Positions 35,412 through 44,320 of a stretch of 64,000 bases of DNA are shown piece after piece. Made by a program: the position numbers and the translations under genes. Within the stretch, counting starts at the first letter, position 1, and each line of letters opens with the position of its first letter. Source of the stretch: Sphingomonas sp. (GTDB lineage Bacteria > Pseudomonadota > Alphaproteobacteria > Sphingomonadales > Sphingomonadaceae); the NCBI RefSeq assembly GCF_017745215.1, contig NZ_JAGHZV010000015.1, forward strand, positions 33,386 through 97,385, read 5' to 3'. The notes under the pieces are model-generated. The model ran no database searches. It was not told the origin of the DNA and worked only from the letters and a program-made list of their open reading frames with translations.

Positions 35412-36741
35412 TCACGGCCAGCCGCGCGCCGTGGAGCAGCGCGGCGACGACCATGCCATAGCCCGAGGCATAGACCAGCGCGAACGGTCCCCAGCCCCAG
35501 TGCACCAGCAGCAGTCCCGCGCCGCCGGTGACGAGGAAATAGGCGATGATGCTGTTGACCCCGGCGACGACCTGATCGCCGAGCGAGCGCAGCGCGTAGA
35601 CGAACACCACCTGCAACCCGTCGAACACGATGAACGGTGCCCAGATCGGCAGCATCGCGATCCCCAGCACGTGCACCGGCGGGGCCGCGGGGAAGAGGTC
35701 GACCACTTGCGCGGGGAAGGCGATCAGCAGCAGCGCGGGCACGCCGATCGCGACGGCGGCAATCACCGCGGCGATCCGCGTGCGCCAGGCGGCTTCCTGC
35801 GGCACGCCTTCGCCCACGGCATTGCCGGCACGCACGCCCGCGGCCGAGCCCAGCCCCAGCGCCACCGCAAAGGTGACGTTGTGGATCGAGAAGACGATCT
35901 GGAAGGCGTGCGCCACCACCTCGCCCTGCTGGGTCGAGAGCGCGATCAGGATCGAGAAGCCGGCCAGCTCGAGCCCCGACGCGAGCGCAGGCATCGCGCC
36001 GAATCGCAGCAGCGCGAGCGCGCCGCGCAGCGTCTCGGGCTCCAGCAGCTCGGCGACCTCGTGGACGCCCCGCACGCCGGCACGCGGCAGCGTCCAGGCC
36101 GCGGCGAGCATCCCCGCGCCGCCGATCGCCGAGGCGACCAGGGTTGCCGTCGCGGCGCCCACCGCGCCCATCGCCGGCAGGCCGAGGTGCCCGCCGGAGA
36201 AGGCCCAGGCGAGCACGGCGTTGATCGGCAGCACCGCCAAGTTGACCACGGTCACTCGCCGCGGCCGGCTCACGCCCTCGAGGAAGAAGCTGGCGGTGAT
36301 GATCAGCAGCTGGAAGGGATAGGCGAGCCCCATCACCCGCACCACCGCGGCGGCCTCCGGCGCGATGTCCGGCGCGACGTCGAGCGTGTCGAGCATCGGC
36401 CGCGCGAAGAGCAGCAGCGCGCCGCCGCTGAGCAGCCCGAGCGCGACCGCGAGGATCAGGCCCTGATGGAACACGCGGCCGGTCTCGCGCAGCTCCCCCG
36501 CCCCGTCGGCGCGCGAGACATGGACGAGCACCCCCGACAGCGCGCCGATCGCGATGACAATGCCGATGAAGGTGACCGCGCGGCTCGCCCCCAGCGCGGC
36601 GACTTCGCCGGTGCCGGTCCAGCCGACCACCACCACGTCGGTGACGTGGAGGATCGTCCAGTTGAGGCTGGTCAGCACCACCGGCCAGGCGAGCGCCAGG
36701 ATTCGCCTCGTCTCGGCGGCAAGGGCAGGGGAGGCGCGCAT
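35383..36741 (-). CDS. MATE family efflux transporter
   Basis: A 452-residue transporter with 12 hydrophobic segments in two homologous halves: WPVVLTSLNWTILHVTDVVV and GWTGTGEVAALGASRAVTF in the first, ELAGFSILIALSTQQGEVVA and LGLGSAAGVRAGNAVGEG in the second. The fold and length are those of NorM/MATE drug or cation antiporters. The start at 36741 (MRASPALAAETRRILALAW) is chosen because upstream sequence is a palindromic repeat. Substrate unknown. Confidence 0.9.
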   Translation of the reverse strand: MRASPALAAETRRILALAWPVVLTSLNWTILHVTDVVVVGWTGTGEVAALGASRAVTFIGIVIAIGALSGVLVHVSRADGAGELRETGRVFHQGLILAVALGLLSGGALLLFARPMLDTLDVAPDIAPEAAAVVRVMGLAYPFQLLIITASFFLEGVSRPRRVTVVNLAVLPINAVLAWAFSGGHLGLPAMGAVGAATATLVASAIGGAGMLAAAWTLPRAGVRGVHEVAELLEPETLRGALALLRFGAMPALASGLELAGFSILIALSTQQGEVVAHAFQIVFSIHNVTFAVALGLGSAAGVRAGNAVGEGVPQEAAWRTRIAAVIAAVAIGVPALLLIAFPAQVVDLFPAAPPVHVLGIAMLPIWAPFIVFDGLQVVFVYALRSLGDQVVAGVNSIIAYFLVTGGAGLLLVHWGWGPFALVYASGYGMVVAALLHGARLAVINRRFRSRS

Positions 36742-36780
36742 GGGGCGCCGCTGGTAGAGCCTTTTGTTCAAGTTGGAAAC

Positions 36781-36859
36781 GGCACCGGCCCACTCCCCCA
36801 CCCGACCACCCAGCGGAAGTATGTTGTGGGTGGTCGGGTGGGGGGAGTGGGCCGGTGCC
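36781..36859. repeat. palindromic repeat family B, copy 2
   Basis: Nearly perfect 79-bp inverted repeat with outer arms GGCACCGGCCCACTCCCCCA and complement, A/T-containing centre. Lies between the MATE gene and tRNA-Leu. Confidence 0.8.
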
Positions 36860-36973
36860 GCACGGCGCGTGAGCGCCGTCAAATAGCGCGCTAACCCCGC
36901 TTGCATCCCCCGAACCGCTTTGCTAGGGGCACCCGCCTTACCAGCCGCCGGGACCTTCGGCGGAGTTTCACGT

Positions 36974-37060
36974 GCGGTCGTGGCGGAACTGGTAGACGCG
37001 CAACGTTGAGGTCGTTGTGGGCGAAAGCCCGTGGAAGTTCGAGTCTTCTCGACCGCACCA
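36974..37060 (+). tRNA. tRNA-Leu (GAG anticodon)
   Basis: An 87-nt class II tRNA. The acceptor stem GCGGTCG pairs with CGACCGC; the discriminator A and an encoded CCA end at 37060. The anticodon arm is CAACG-TTGAGGT-CGTTG, giving anticodon GAG. The variable arm (TGGGCGAAAGCCCGT) and the T-arm (AAGTTCGAGTCTT) follow. The last 14 nt (37047-37060) are duplicated at 58777-58790, so the gene is the integration target of the following element and remains intact. Confidence 0.96.
37047..37060 (+). repeat. left attachment site (attL core)
   Basis: TCTCGACCGCACCA, the 3' end of tRNA-Leu, identical to 58777-58790. Flanking bases differ on both sides. Confidence 0.88.
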
Positions 37061-37092
37061 TTTCCCCGGCTAGGGGATTGAAACTGAAGGAA

Positions 37093-37125
37093 AAACGGGG
37101 AGTGACTAAATCTAGCCCCCCGTTT
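37093..37125 (-). terminator. intrinsic terminator at left end of element
   Basis: Read on the minus strand: AAACGGGG (37125-37118), a loop, CCCCGTTT (37100-37093) followed by TT. It overlaps the stop codon of the 206-residue gene and insulates the tRNA from it. Confidence 0.7.
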
Positions 37126-37732
37126 CGTCCCCCTTCGTGTCGATGTCGTCGTCCTGGCTGCCCAAGAGGCCCGTATCCTGATGGTGTGATAGGCGCATCA
37201 TGGGGGCCCCGAGGCGCTCCCACAAAAGGCGCTGACGCTCCTCCGGGTTGATCTCCATGCGTTCGAGCAACTCGTAGAATTGGCCGATAACGCCGATGCG
37301 ATCCCGCTCCGTCTGAAGACGTAGGATTTCGATTTCGAGCAGCGCGCGTTCCTTTTCGGTCTCACACCGCCAGGCCCGGTCCTTTTTTCGCTCGTGCCGA
37401 TCCTTGAGGTATTCGCGGATTTGCTGAAGCGGATTGAGCGAGCCGATAACCTCGACCCAGCCGGGCGATTGAATGGATATCCGCACTATTTCGAGTTGAT
37501 CCAGCGGATACAGCTCGCTCCCTCGGAGGTCCGAGGCATCAAGATAGGATGGAGCCCATTCGAGTCCCTCTAAGTAAAAAGACTGTCGCCCGCGATATCG
37601 GCGGAGGGTTCGCTCATTCGGCAGCAGATGAAGCGCCAGATAGACGCCTTCCAAATCGGTCAGGAACTGTGCAAACTCTCCAACGCCTGCCCCTCTTTGA
37701 ATATTAAGCCGAATTGATCCTCTCTCTGGCAT
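37112..37732 (-). CDS. hypothetical protein with C-terminal coiled coil
   Basis: A 206-residue soluble protein, start ATG 37732 with AAGGAG 9 bp upstream. The N-terminal half has mixed alpha/beta character (RLNIQRGAGVGEFAQFLTDL, QLEIVRISIQSPGWVEVIGS). A highly charged helix follows (REYLKDRHERKKDRAWR, then EKERALLEIEILRLQTERDR), probably a coiled coil, and the end is acidic. I recognise no family. It is the first element gene beside attL; such positions often hold accessory or regulatory genes. Confidence 0.65.
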   Translation of the reverse strand: MPERGSIRLNIQRGAGVGEFAQFLTDLEGVYLALHLLPNERTLRRYRGRQSFYLEGLEWAPSYLDASDLRGSELYPLDQLEIVRISIQSPGWVEVIGSLNPLQQIREYLKDRHERKKDRAWRCETEKERALLEIEILRLQTERDRIGVIGQFYELLERMEINPEERQRLLWERLGAPMMRLSHHQDTGLLGSQDDDIDTKGDETGG

Positions 37733-37889
37733 CGCCGCCTCTCCTTAATATTCTCTCCGAAGTGGAGTGAGCTGGAGCTCAGTTTTAAGCGAGCCCGTAA
37801 TACTCGCCAAATACGAGATCGATGTTAGTCTAGTCGCCCCGGGGATAACCTTGGGCATCGCGATGCTCCCGATACGGGAGTGTTTAGCG

Positions 37890-38081
37890 ATGAGGTTGCT
37901 ATCGAAGAAGCAGGTGAGGGAGAAGGTTCTCTACTCCCCCGCGCACATCGCCCGCCTGGAGGCGGCCGGGAAGTTCCCCAAGCGGGTGCGACTCGGCGCC
38001 GCACGGGTCGGATGGATCGAGCAGGAGGTGGAGGACTGGCTCCGGGAACTCGCCAGCAAGCGCGATACGCCCGGCTCCTGA
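37890..38081 (+). CDS. AlpA-like DNA-binding regulator / excisionase-type protein
   Basis: A 63-residue winged-helix protein: MRLLSKKQVREKVLYSPAHI, then ARLEAAGKFPKRVRLGAARV and GWIEQEVEDWL. This is the AlpA/MerR-like fold that activates integrases or acts as an excision directionality factor in P4-type elements. ATG at 37890 with CGGGAG upstream; a longer in-frame reading from 37767 has no ribosome site. It is followed by a strong terminator, so it is probably a single-gene unit. Confidence 0.85.
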   Translation: MRLLSKKQVREKVLYSPAHIARLEAAGKFPKRVRLGAARVGWIEQEVEDWLRELASKRDTPGS

Positions 38082-38091
38082 CGGAGCTTTT

Positions 38092-38124
38092 GGGCCGGTC
38101 CGCCTCGCCGGACCGGCCCCTTTT
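38092..38124 (+). terminator. intrinsic terminator after AlpA-like gene
   Basis: Perfect 11-bp stem GGGCCGGTCCG (38092-38102) against CGGACCGGCCC (38109-38119), 6-nt loop, then CTTTT. Starts 11 bp after the stop codon. Confidence 0.9.
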
Positions 38125-38346
38125 AGGCCCATAGGCGGGGGCATAGGCGGCCACGCCCTGTATGCCGGCGGGATGAGGATATAAGGCTCTCGACCGGCTC
38201 GATATTTCGCAAGGTCCGCTCGTCGACACCCCGCCACCCGCCCAATCTTCCAGCCGCCTGCAAAGGATCGGCTCATCCATTTTCAAGTAGTCTCTCCTTG
38301 ACTCCAAAGTCGTCTCCCGACGTGCTTGCGCCTCGGGGGAATAGAC

Positions 38347-39078
38347 ATGCATCTGAAGATACGACGTTCCCAGCGCGAAGGCGGCGTGATCATTCCGCGG
38401 CTCATCTTTTGCCTGGACGCGCGGGTCGAGTTCGCCGCCGAGGAGCGGCAGAACATCATCCGGCACAAGCTCCAGAACGAGGCCATATATCGCAGCGGGG
38501 CGCAGCGCCGAGCCGCCGAGGGCAGCGCGCTGGCTGCGGCGAATGCGCGGGCGCGCGGGATCGAAACGAGCGATCTGGACAGCTTCCTCACCTCAACCAC
38601 CGACACGATCGGATACGGGCTGAAGGCGGTGGCGCTCGACGCCGTGTCGAGGCTCCGCCTGACCATCACGGTCGGGACCCTTGAACGCGGCCAGCATATC
38701 GAGTGCCGGAGCATGGACGAGCTGCTCGGCGCCGAGCAGGCCATCCTCACCGCCTGCGAGAACCTGAAGGCATATCTCGACGCGGCGCTCACGTTCGACG
38801 GGCGGGAGATGATCCTCGACTTCTCGTCAGGCGAGGCGGTCGTCGTCGCGCAGGCGTCGCCCGAGCCCCTCCTCGCCGTTCCCGGCGCGCTTTCCCGCGC
38901 CGGCCACGCGCCCATGCTCGCCGGCCCCGGCGAGCCGCTTCCGAACGTATGGGAGCCGCGGAGCAGCAACCCGGCCATCGCCGCCATTCAGGGAGTGCTC
39001 GGCGCGCCGCTCCCGGTGCGGCTGGCGTGGGCGGCCGGCATCCTCATCCTCTTCTACCTATACGGCGCGATCACCTGA
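38347..39078 (+). CDS. hypothetical protein with C-terminal membrane anchor, transfer module
   Basis: A 243-residue protein beginning MHLKIRRSQREGGVIIPRL; ATG at 38347 with GGGGGA 6 bp upstream. A soluble N-terminal domain (FCLDARVEFAAEERQNIIRH, LRLTITVGTLERGQHIECRS, ILTACENLKAYLDAAL) resembles no family I can name. A linker leads to a single C-terminal helix, LAWAAGILILFYLYGAI. The stop overlaps the start of the ATPase (TGATG at 39076-39080), so it probably anchors or partners the ATPase at the membrane. Confidence 0.72.
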   Translation: MHLKIRRSQREGGVIIPRLIFCLDARVEFAAEERQNIIRHKLQNEAIYRSGAQRRAAEGSALAAANARARGIETSDLDSFLTSTTDTIGYGLKAVALDAVSRLRLTITVGTLERGQHIECRSMDELLGAEQAILTACENLKAYLDAALTFDGREMILDFSSGEAVVVAQASPEPLLAVPGALSRAGHAPMLAGPGEPLPNVWEPRSSNPAIAAIQGVLGAPLPVRLAWAAGILILFYLYGAIT

Positions 39079-41060
39079 TGGCGGGCGGCGCCGGGCCCTC
39101 GGTATACGTGCCGTGGCTCCGGCGCTTCGGAAACGAGCGCACATGGGAACTGCGCGAAACCCGGGAGCTGTACGCCCGCGTGCGGGCGCATCAGGACGCG
39201 ATGCCCGAGACCCTGGCGTCCTTCTGCCGCGGCCTGGCCGAATATGCGGGCGACTTCCCCGAGGCGGCGCGCCCCATCGTCGCGCAGGCCGTGCGGGCGC
39301 TCGCCGCCGCAGAAGGGCAGATGTGGGACCTTCCCGAGCCCGCGCTCGAGCGGATGACGATGCCGGAATTCGTCGAGTACCGGAACCTTCTCTACGCCAA
39401 GGAGCACTTCTTCGCGAACCGGGCCGAACAGCTCGACCTGCTGCACGATGCGCTGTCGCGCCTTCTGTTCGGCATCGCGGAGGCGGTGCCTGCGCGCGGG
39501 CGCCCGTCGCCCTTCACGATCCCCCTAATCCATCTCCTGCCCGAGCCGCGGCTCACGGTCGAGCGCATTTGGGGCACCCTTGGCGACTATCACCCCCACG
39601 GGCTGTTCAAGGCCCTCTGCCGCCGGCTGTACCGCAACATGTGCGCGGTGTCGGGCCGCGATCCGCACGACCCGAGCGCCCGCCGGCCGCTCGTGATGCC
39701 GACCCAGAGCGCGCTCCCCCTCGACCAGCTCGCCGATGCGTATCTGGGCGGCACGCCCTTCCATGCGATGCTCATGGCGCCGGTGCCGCTCCCGCTCACG
39801 TATGAGCAGAGATATTCTCATATGCACCTCCTGGGGGGATCAGGCGCGGGCAAGACCACCCTCATCGAGGCGCTTATCCGCGACGACCTCGCCTCAGACG
39901 ACCCGCCGAGCATCGTCCTGATCGATCCTCACTCCGACCTCGTGCGGCGGCTGGTGCGGTCGGAGCTCGGCGACGACCGCCGCGTGATCCTCATCGACCC
40001 GCGCGACACCAAGTATCCGCTGGCGCTGAACCCCTTCGCGCTCAACCAGGAGCGCCTCGCCGCATATGACGAGGCCACGCGCGAGCAGGTCTCGGCGGGC
40101 GTCATCGAGACCTTCGGCTATCTCTGGAGCGGGCTCACCAACCTGACCCTCACCGGCAAGCAGGAAGTCCTCTTCCGCTACGTGACTCGGCTCATGCTCT
40201 CGCTTCCGGAGGCCGAGGGGCGCAATGCCACTATCCTCGACATGCTCAAATTGATGAGCGACCCCGCGCCGTATGCGCGGGCGATCGAGCAGCTTCCCGA
40301 GATCCCGCGCGACTTCTTCCTGCGCGACTTCGCGAGCAAGGGCTTCGAAGGGACCCGCGAGCAGATTCGCTACCGCCTCCAGGCCATCATCGAGAACCCG
40401 ACGATGGCGCGGCTGTTCACTGCGCCCGAGACGCGCATCGACTTCTTCACGGAGATGAACCGCGGCGCCGTGATCCTGGTCGACACCGCCAAGGACTTCC
40501 TCAAGGAAGGGTCGGCGATCTTCGGCAAGCTCCTCATCTCGCTGATCCTCCAGGCCGTCATGGAGCGGGCGGCGATCCCCGAGGCCGAGCGCACCCCGAC
40601 CTTTATCATGGTGGACGAGGCGGGGAGCTTCTTCTCGTCGAACATCGACGACCTGCTGACCGAATCTAGAAAATACAAGGCGGGAATATTGCTCGCCCAC
40701 CAGTATATGGATCAGGCCAGTTCCTCGCTTCGCGCGTCGCTCGCCGCGAACACCGCCATCAAGTTCGCCTCGGGGCTTTCGGCCGCGGACGCCGCCGCGA
40801 TGGCGCGCGACATGCGCACAACCGCCGACTTCATCCTCGCCCAGCCCAAGCTCCAGTTCGCCGCATATATCCGCGGCGCGACTGCATCGGCCGTGTCGGT
40901 GCCCGTTCCGCGGCCCCGGCCGCCGAGGGAGCGCTCCCGCGAATCGCTCGAAGCGTTCATCGCGCGCAATCGCATGCGCGTCTCGGCCGTCCAGGCGACC
41001 TTGCCGCCTCCGCCGGTCGCGCTCGCGGGCCCCGACGAGGATATTTCGGCGGATTGGTAG
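39078..41060 (+). CDS. VirD4/TraG/HerA-like P-loop ATPase
   Basis: A 660-residue ATPase of the conjugative coupling-protein type. A helical N-terminal region of about 240 residues without obvious TM helices precedes the motor. Walker A is LLGGSGAGKTTL (about 252-263), followed by IVLIDPHSDLVRRLV, Walker B FIMVDEAGSFFS (about 510), and LLAHQYMDQASSSLRASLAA, the sensor region typical of VirD4/TraD. It is expected to be a hexameric DNA pump that recruits a relaxase-DNA complex. Absence of N-terminal TM helices is unusual; the preceding membrane protein may supply them. Coupled to it and followed by the Replic_Relax gene. Confidence 0.85.
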   Translation: MAGGAGPSVYVPWLRRFGNERTWELRETRELYARVRAHQDAMPETLASFCRGLAEYAGDFPEAARPIVAQAVRALAAAEGQMWDLPEPALERMTMPEFVEYRNLLYAKEHFFANRAEQLDLLHDALSRLLFGIAEAVPARGRPSPFTIPLIHLLPEPRLTVERIWGTLGDYHPHGLFKALCRRLYRNMCAVSGRDPHDPSARRPLVMPTQSALPLDQLADAYLGGTPFHAMLMAPVPLPLTYEQRYSHMHLLGGSGAGKTTLIEALIRDDLASDDPPSIVLIDPHSDLVRRLVRSELGDDRRVILIDPRDTKYPLALNPFALNQERLAAYDEATREQVSAGVIETFGYLWSGLTNLTLTGKQEVLFRYVTRLMLSLPEAEGRNATILDMLKLMSDPAPYARAIEQLPEIPRDFFLRDFASKGFEGTREQIRYRLQAIIENPTMARLFTAPETRIDFFTEMNRGAVILVDTAKDFLKEGSAIFGKLLISLILQAVMERAAIPEAERTPTFIMVDEAGSFFSSNIDDLLTESRKYKAGILLAHQYMDQASSSLRASLAANTAIKFASGLSAADAAAMARDMRTTADFILAQPKLQFAAYIRGATASAVSVPVPRPRPPRERSRESLEAFIARNRMRVSAVQATLPPPPVALAGPDEDISADW

Positions 41061-41180
41061 AAAAAGCGGGCGGCGCATGCCGGCACATGGCGGATCAGGG
41101 CCCGGCAGGCCTCCTCATGCCGACCGGTTTCAAGCGCGCGATACGTGCATATGGAGCGTGTCCTTCACCGGAGGACGCTC

Positions 41181-42158
41181 ATGGCCAGCTCGCCGCTATA
41201 CGACGCCGCCGCGGGCGATACGCCCGCTCCCAAGGATGCGCTTGGAAGGCGCAGGCGCGTGGCGCCGCCCAATCCATCTTCCGGGCGCTTGGTACTCACC
41301 GAGGCCGACTACCTCATCTTCGACGCAATCGACCGGCACGGGCCGCTTCCGAGCCACTACCTGTACGAGTTCACCAAGCATCTGCGCCGCGACCGGTCGC
41401 ACCTCCAGAACCGCCTCACCGAATTCTATAACGGGGACGCGGGCGGCTCGTACCTCGTGCGCCCGCCCCAGCAGTTCGCCAGCTACCACGCCCGCTATCA
41501 GCACCTCGTGTACGACCTCGCGCCGCGCGCAAGCGCCATCCTCGCCGAGCGGAGCCCATCCCTGGCGCCCCGCCGCGCCGACCCCTTCGTCCACCGGCTC
41601 ATGGGCGCCTGCGTGGGCGCCTCCTTCGAGCTGACCGCGCCCGCGCTCGGCCTCCGCTATATCAGCCAGCGCGAAATCCTCGCGCACCCGAAGGCGGCGG
41701 CCGCGCGGGCGAGCGCCAATCCGCTCGCTATCCAGACGCCGGCCGGCACGCTCATCCCGGACGGCCTCTTCGGCCTCGAATATCCCGGGAAGGGTTTCCG
41801 GTTCTTTGCGGTGGAGATCGACCGGAACACCGAGAGCATCGAGCGCCGGAACCTCGCGCAGTCGTCCTTCGCCCGGAAGATCGCCGGCTACCTCGCAATA
41901 CTGCGCACGCAGGCGTACCGCGAGCGGTGGGGCGTGCCGAATCTCCATGTGCTCACCGCCACGACGAGCGCGGCGCACGCCCGCGCACTCCTGGCGCATA
42001 TCGGCCGGCATGCCGGCGACGCTGAAGCTGCACGGTTCGGCGTGGCGGTGGTGTCGGGGTTCGGCGCGCATTGGCGGGCGCCGAGTAAAGTTCTTTCTGG
42101 GGTGCTTACGGGAGCCTGGTGCACTCCGCTGACGGACAAATTATTGTCGACAGGTTGA
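41181..42158 (+). CDS. Replic_Relax-family (plasmid replication-relaxation-like) protein
   Basis: A 325-residue protein; ATG at 41181 with GGAGG 6 bp upstream. The N-terminal winged helix (LTEADYLIFDAIDRHGPLPS, LYEFTKHLRRDRSHLQNRLT) precedes a nuclease-like core with IPDGLFGLE and RFFAVEIDRNTES, then ARKIAGYLAIL; these acidic positions match the PD-(D/E)xK-like core of PF13814. Members are needed for DNA relaxation and replication of some plasmids and are suspected non-HUH relaxases. No classical relaxase with a three-histidine motif is encoded in the element, so this is the best candidate for its DNA-processing enzyme. Family call by motif memory. Confidence 0.72.
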   Translation: MASSPLYDAAAGDTPAPKDALGRRRRVAPPNPSSGRLVLTEADYLIFDAIDRHGPLPSHYLYEFTKHLRRDRSHLQNRLTEFYNGDAGGSYLVRPPQQFASYHARYQHLVYDLAPRASAILAERSPSLAPRRADPFVHRLMGACVGASFELTAPALGLRYISQREILAHPKAAAARASANPLAIQTPAGTLIPDGLFGLEYPGKGFRFFAVEIDRNTESIERRNLAQSSFARKIAGYLAILRTQAYRERWGVPNLHVLTATTSAAHARALLAHIGRHAGDAEAARFGVAVVSGFGAHWRAPSKVLSGVLTGAWCTPLTDKLLSTG

Positions 42159-42225
42159 ACGCAAAACGCCAGAAAGCATGGTAATGTGAACGAAGCGATT
42201 AAGATTAATTATCTAAATTAAGTTT

Positions 42226-42543
42226 ATGCACTCCGAACGATCAATGTTCATAATCATTAATTTTTGTGTAATTATTTCATCAGCCCTTCCGCTTGGTTTG
42301 ATTTTACCGATAGGCATGGTGTTTTATAGCAGCGGATTTAACTCCGCGCTTGAACAATCCATCACTGATACATTTATTACCATGCTAATGCGCTATCCCT
42401 GGATCGCGTCAATTAGCGTGGTGGCATCGATCATTGCGTATGCGATAGGGCGGCTACGATTGGCTTACATCGTGCTCCTTACAGGGCCCGTAGTCGCCTA
42501 CATTTTCATAGCGTTGCTCTTTGTCGCCGCGGTTGTCGTATGA
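42226..42543 (+). CDS. small membrane protein, A+T-rich cargo
   Basis: A 105-residue hydrophobic protein with three or four membrane segments (IIINFCVIISSALPLGLILP, WIASISVVASIIAYAIG, LAYIVLLTGPVVAYIFIALL). Base composition is clearly poorer in G+C than the transfer module before it. Its 3' end overlaps the convergent lipase gene by 38 bp. The upstream 65 bp are A+T-rich and may contain its promoter. No family recognised; could protect against or process the neighbouring lipase, but that is speculation. Confidence 0.6.
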   Translation: MHSERSMFIIINFCVIISSALPLGLILPIGMVFYSSGFNSALEQSITDTFITMLMRYPWIASISVVASIIAYAIGRLRLAYIVLLTGPVVAYIFIALLFVAAVVV

Positions 42544-44320
42544 CCCCAGAAACTGCGCGGGAGCGCATGCGGAGCTGCATTCCCGCAAGGAACAGTCCGG
42601 CGAGCATGAGCGCCCAAGTCTGAGGCTCGGGAACGGAAGGGACGGGCGCTAGAGCTTCGACCGACGCGGCGAAGTTTCCGGAGGTTCGGAATCGGAGGTC
42701 AAACAAGATGGCTTCCGAGAAATTAGCGCGCCGACCTAGCGAGTCCAAGCCGTACACCGAAAAGCCCGTGGCGCCTTCATCAAAATAAAACCAGGAAAGC
42801 GACGTCAAGCTCGTTTCGGCGCCCCACCCGTTGGGACCATATGCCGAAACGACAAAACTCGAAATCCCGTTGAAATTCGGCAACTGCAAAGAGTGAAGGA
42901 AAGGAGACCCTTCATCTACTGCGAAAAGGTACCCGCCAGCCGGCGGTGGATCAAATAGCAATTCGGCAAGCTCGTCCGCGTAGTCGGCAAAATGTAATAA
43001 TATATTGCCTCCAATTACGAGTGCCCCGCCTAAAATTTTTATATGTTCCAGCTTCGGCCCTTTTATATCATTCTCGATAGCGGTGTTCATTTTCATGGCG
43101 TCCGCCAAAATCTTCATGCCATGATCGTGAAGCGCTTCAAGCGCCGACACCTGATCGGGCAGATTGCCATCTAACGGGTGTACGGTTTTGGTATCGCCGA
43201 GTTGATCACCGACCAATGAAACCGCGTCTCCCCAGAGCCGATAGTTGATTATCTCCGTAGCGGGACGCCCGGACAGCCCATCAACAACACTGATCTCATC
43301 CTGCAGCGCGGATACTAACTTCGCCGGCCCAGGTGCATCAAAGGCTACCGCCCTAAATTTGGAAGCGTTCCCGAGTAGTTCGGCGATCGCTCCTCCTAGC
43401 GAATGACCAGTGAGCGTTATGTTGGAGGTTCCATATTGCTTTTCGACGGCCGCGAGAAATTCCGCCGCCTTCGAAGCATAAATCTCCATCGCAAACGATG
43501 GAATTCCAATATAAAATGACTGATCCGCAAGGAAATCTTTAAGACCAGAAAGGGTTTTTGGTTCAGTTCCGCCGAACGCAACCACAATCTGATCGCCGTT
43601 TTTGTATGCTATTGCAGTGAGGCCTTCGCCCGCAGGGGTGCTCATAACTTCGGAAAAGCGAGTCTCGTTAACATTCCCGTACGCCGAAAAGCTAAGCTGA
43701 GCCAATTCTTTATCGGTTGGAGGGGCCATACCCGAGCTGATAGTGAATCCGTTTACAACTCCCTCTCCCGCAGGCCCGCACGGGGCGAACTGGGTGCATG
43801 CGAGGCCATAGAACGTCCCGGGCCGATACTCGGTTGAGGTGTCGGAGTAGGAAACTCCTGGACCGGGCAGGCTGGTAGTCGAGAAATAACTGCTCGGGAA
43901 TATGGTCAATACCTGAAGAAGTTTGTATGAATCCGGCCTGATGTTGAAAGTAGCCATGCCGGGATACGGGCCGCCCTGGATTGCTATAGAGGATATAAAC
44001 TCCGGAAACCCATAGGAGGACACGGTATCCGTCCCATAAAATGGCTCAAACTCGGTCGAGGTAAATGAGAAGCTCGTTATTGCGCCATTGTATGTTGACG
44101 AAGCGTAATCGGAATACGTCGGATGGGCGCTCTGCTCGTAGGTAAACCATCCCGATACAGGCGTTGAATGAGTCTCGTAGCTGCCGGGGTCGAATGGATT
44201 ACCATATCTGGTTTCGTAAGAGCCCGTGAATTCGAATTTTAACGATTGGGCCTCTGTCGGAAGGGGAGCGCCTGCTAATGCAAGCACGATCCCAGCAGCT
44301 AATGTCGCTCGCACCAGCAT
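42506..44320 (-). CDS. exported lipase-like (class 3) protein with PEP-CTERM anchor
   Basis: A 604-residue secreted protein. Signal peptide MLVRATLAAGIVLALAGAPL (ATG at 44320 with GAGG upstream). The N-terminal 200 residues are beta-rich and Ser/Thr/Tyr-rich. A lipase_3-like alpha/beta hydrolase follows: IVVAFGGTEPKTL (strand before the lid), nucleophile elbow LTGHSLGGAIAELLG, YRLWGDAVSLVGDQL. The C-terminus ends with VPEPQTWALMLAGLFLAG, hydrophobic helix and an Arg-rich tail: a PEP-CTERM sorting signal processed by an exosortase, not encoded here. Low G+C for this genome; likely acquired cargo. Confidence 0.82.
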   Translation of the reverse strand: MLVRATLAAGIVLALAGAPLPTEAQSLKFEFTGSYETRYGNPFDPGSYETHSTPVSGWFTYEQSAHPTYSDYASSTYNGAITSFSFTSTEFEPFYGTDTVSSYGFPEFISSIAIQGGPYPGMATFNIRPDSYKLLQVLTIFPSSYFSTTSLPGPGVSYSDTSTEYRPGTFYGLACTQFAPCGPAGEGVVNGFTISSGMAPPTDKELAQLSFSAYGNVNETRFSEVMSTPAGEGLTAIAYKNGDQIVVAFGGTEPKTLSGLKDFLADQSFYIGIPSFAMEIYASKAAEFLAAVEKQYGTSNITLTGHSLGGAIAELLGNASKFRAVAFDAPGPAKLVSALQDEISVVDGLSGRPATEIINYRLWGDAVSLVGDQLGDTKTVHPLDGNLPDQVSALEALHDHGMKILADAMKMNTAIENDIKGPKLEHIKILGGALVIGGNILLHFADYADELAELLFDPPPAGGYLFAVDEGSPFLHSLQLPNFNGISSFVVSAYGPNGWGAETSLTSLSWFYFDEGATGFSVYGLDSLGRRANFSEAILFDLRFRTSGNFAASVEALAPVPSVPEPQTWALMLAGLFLAGMQLRMRSRAVSGVIRQPRRQRATL

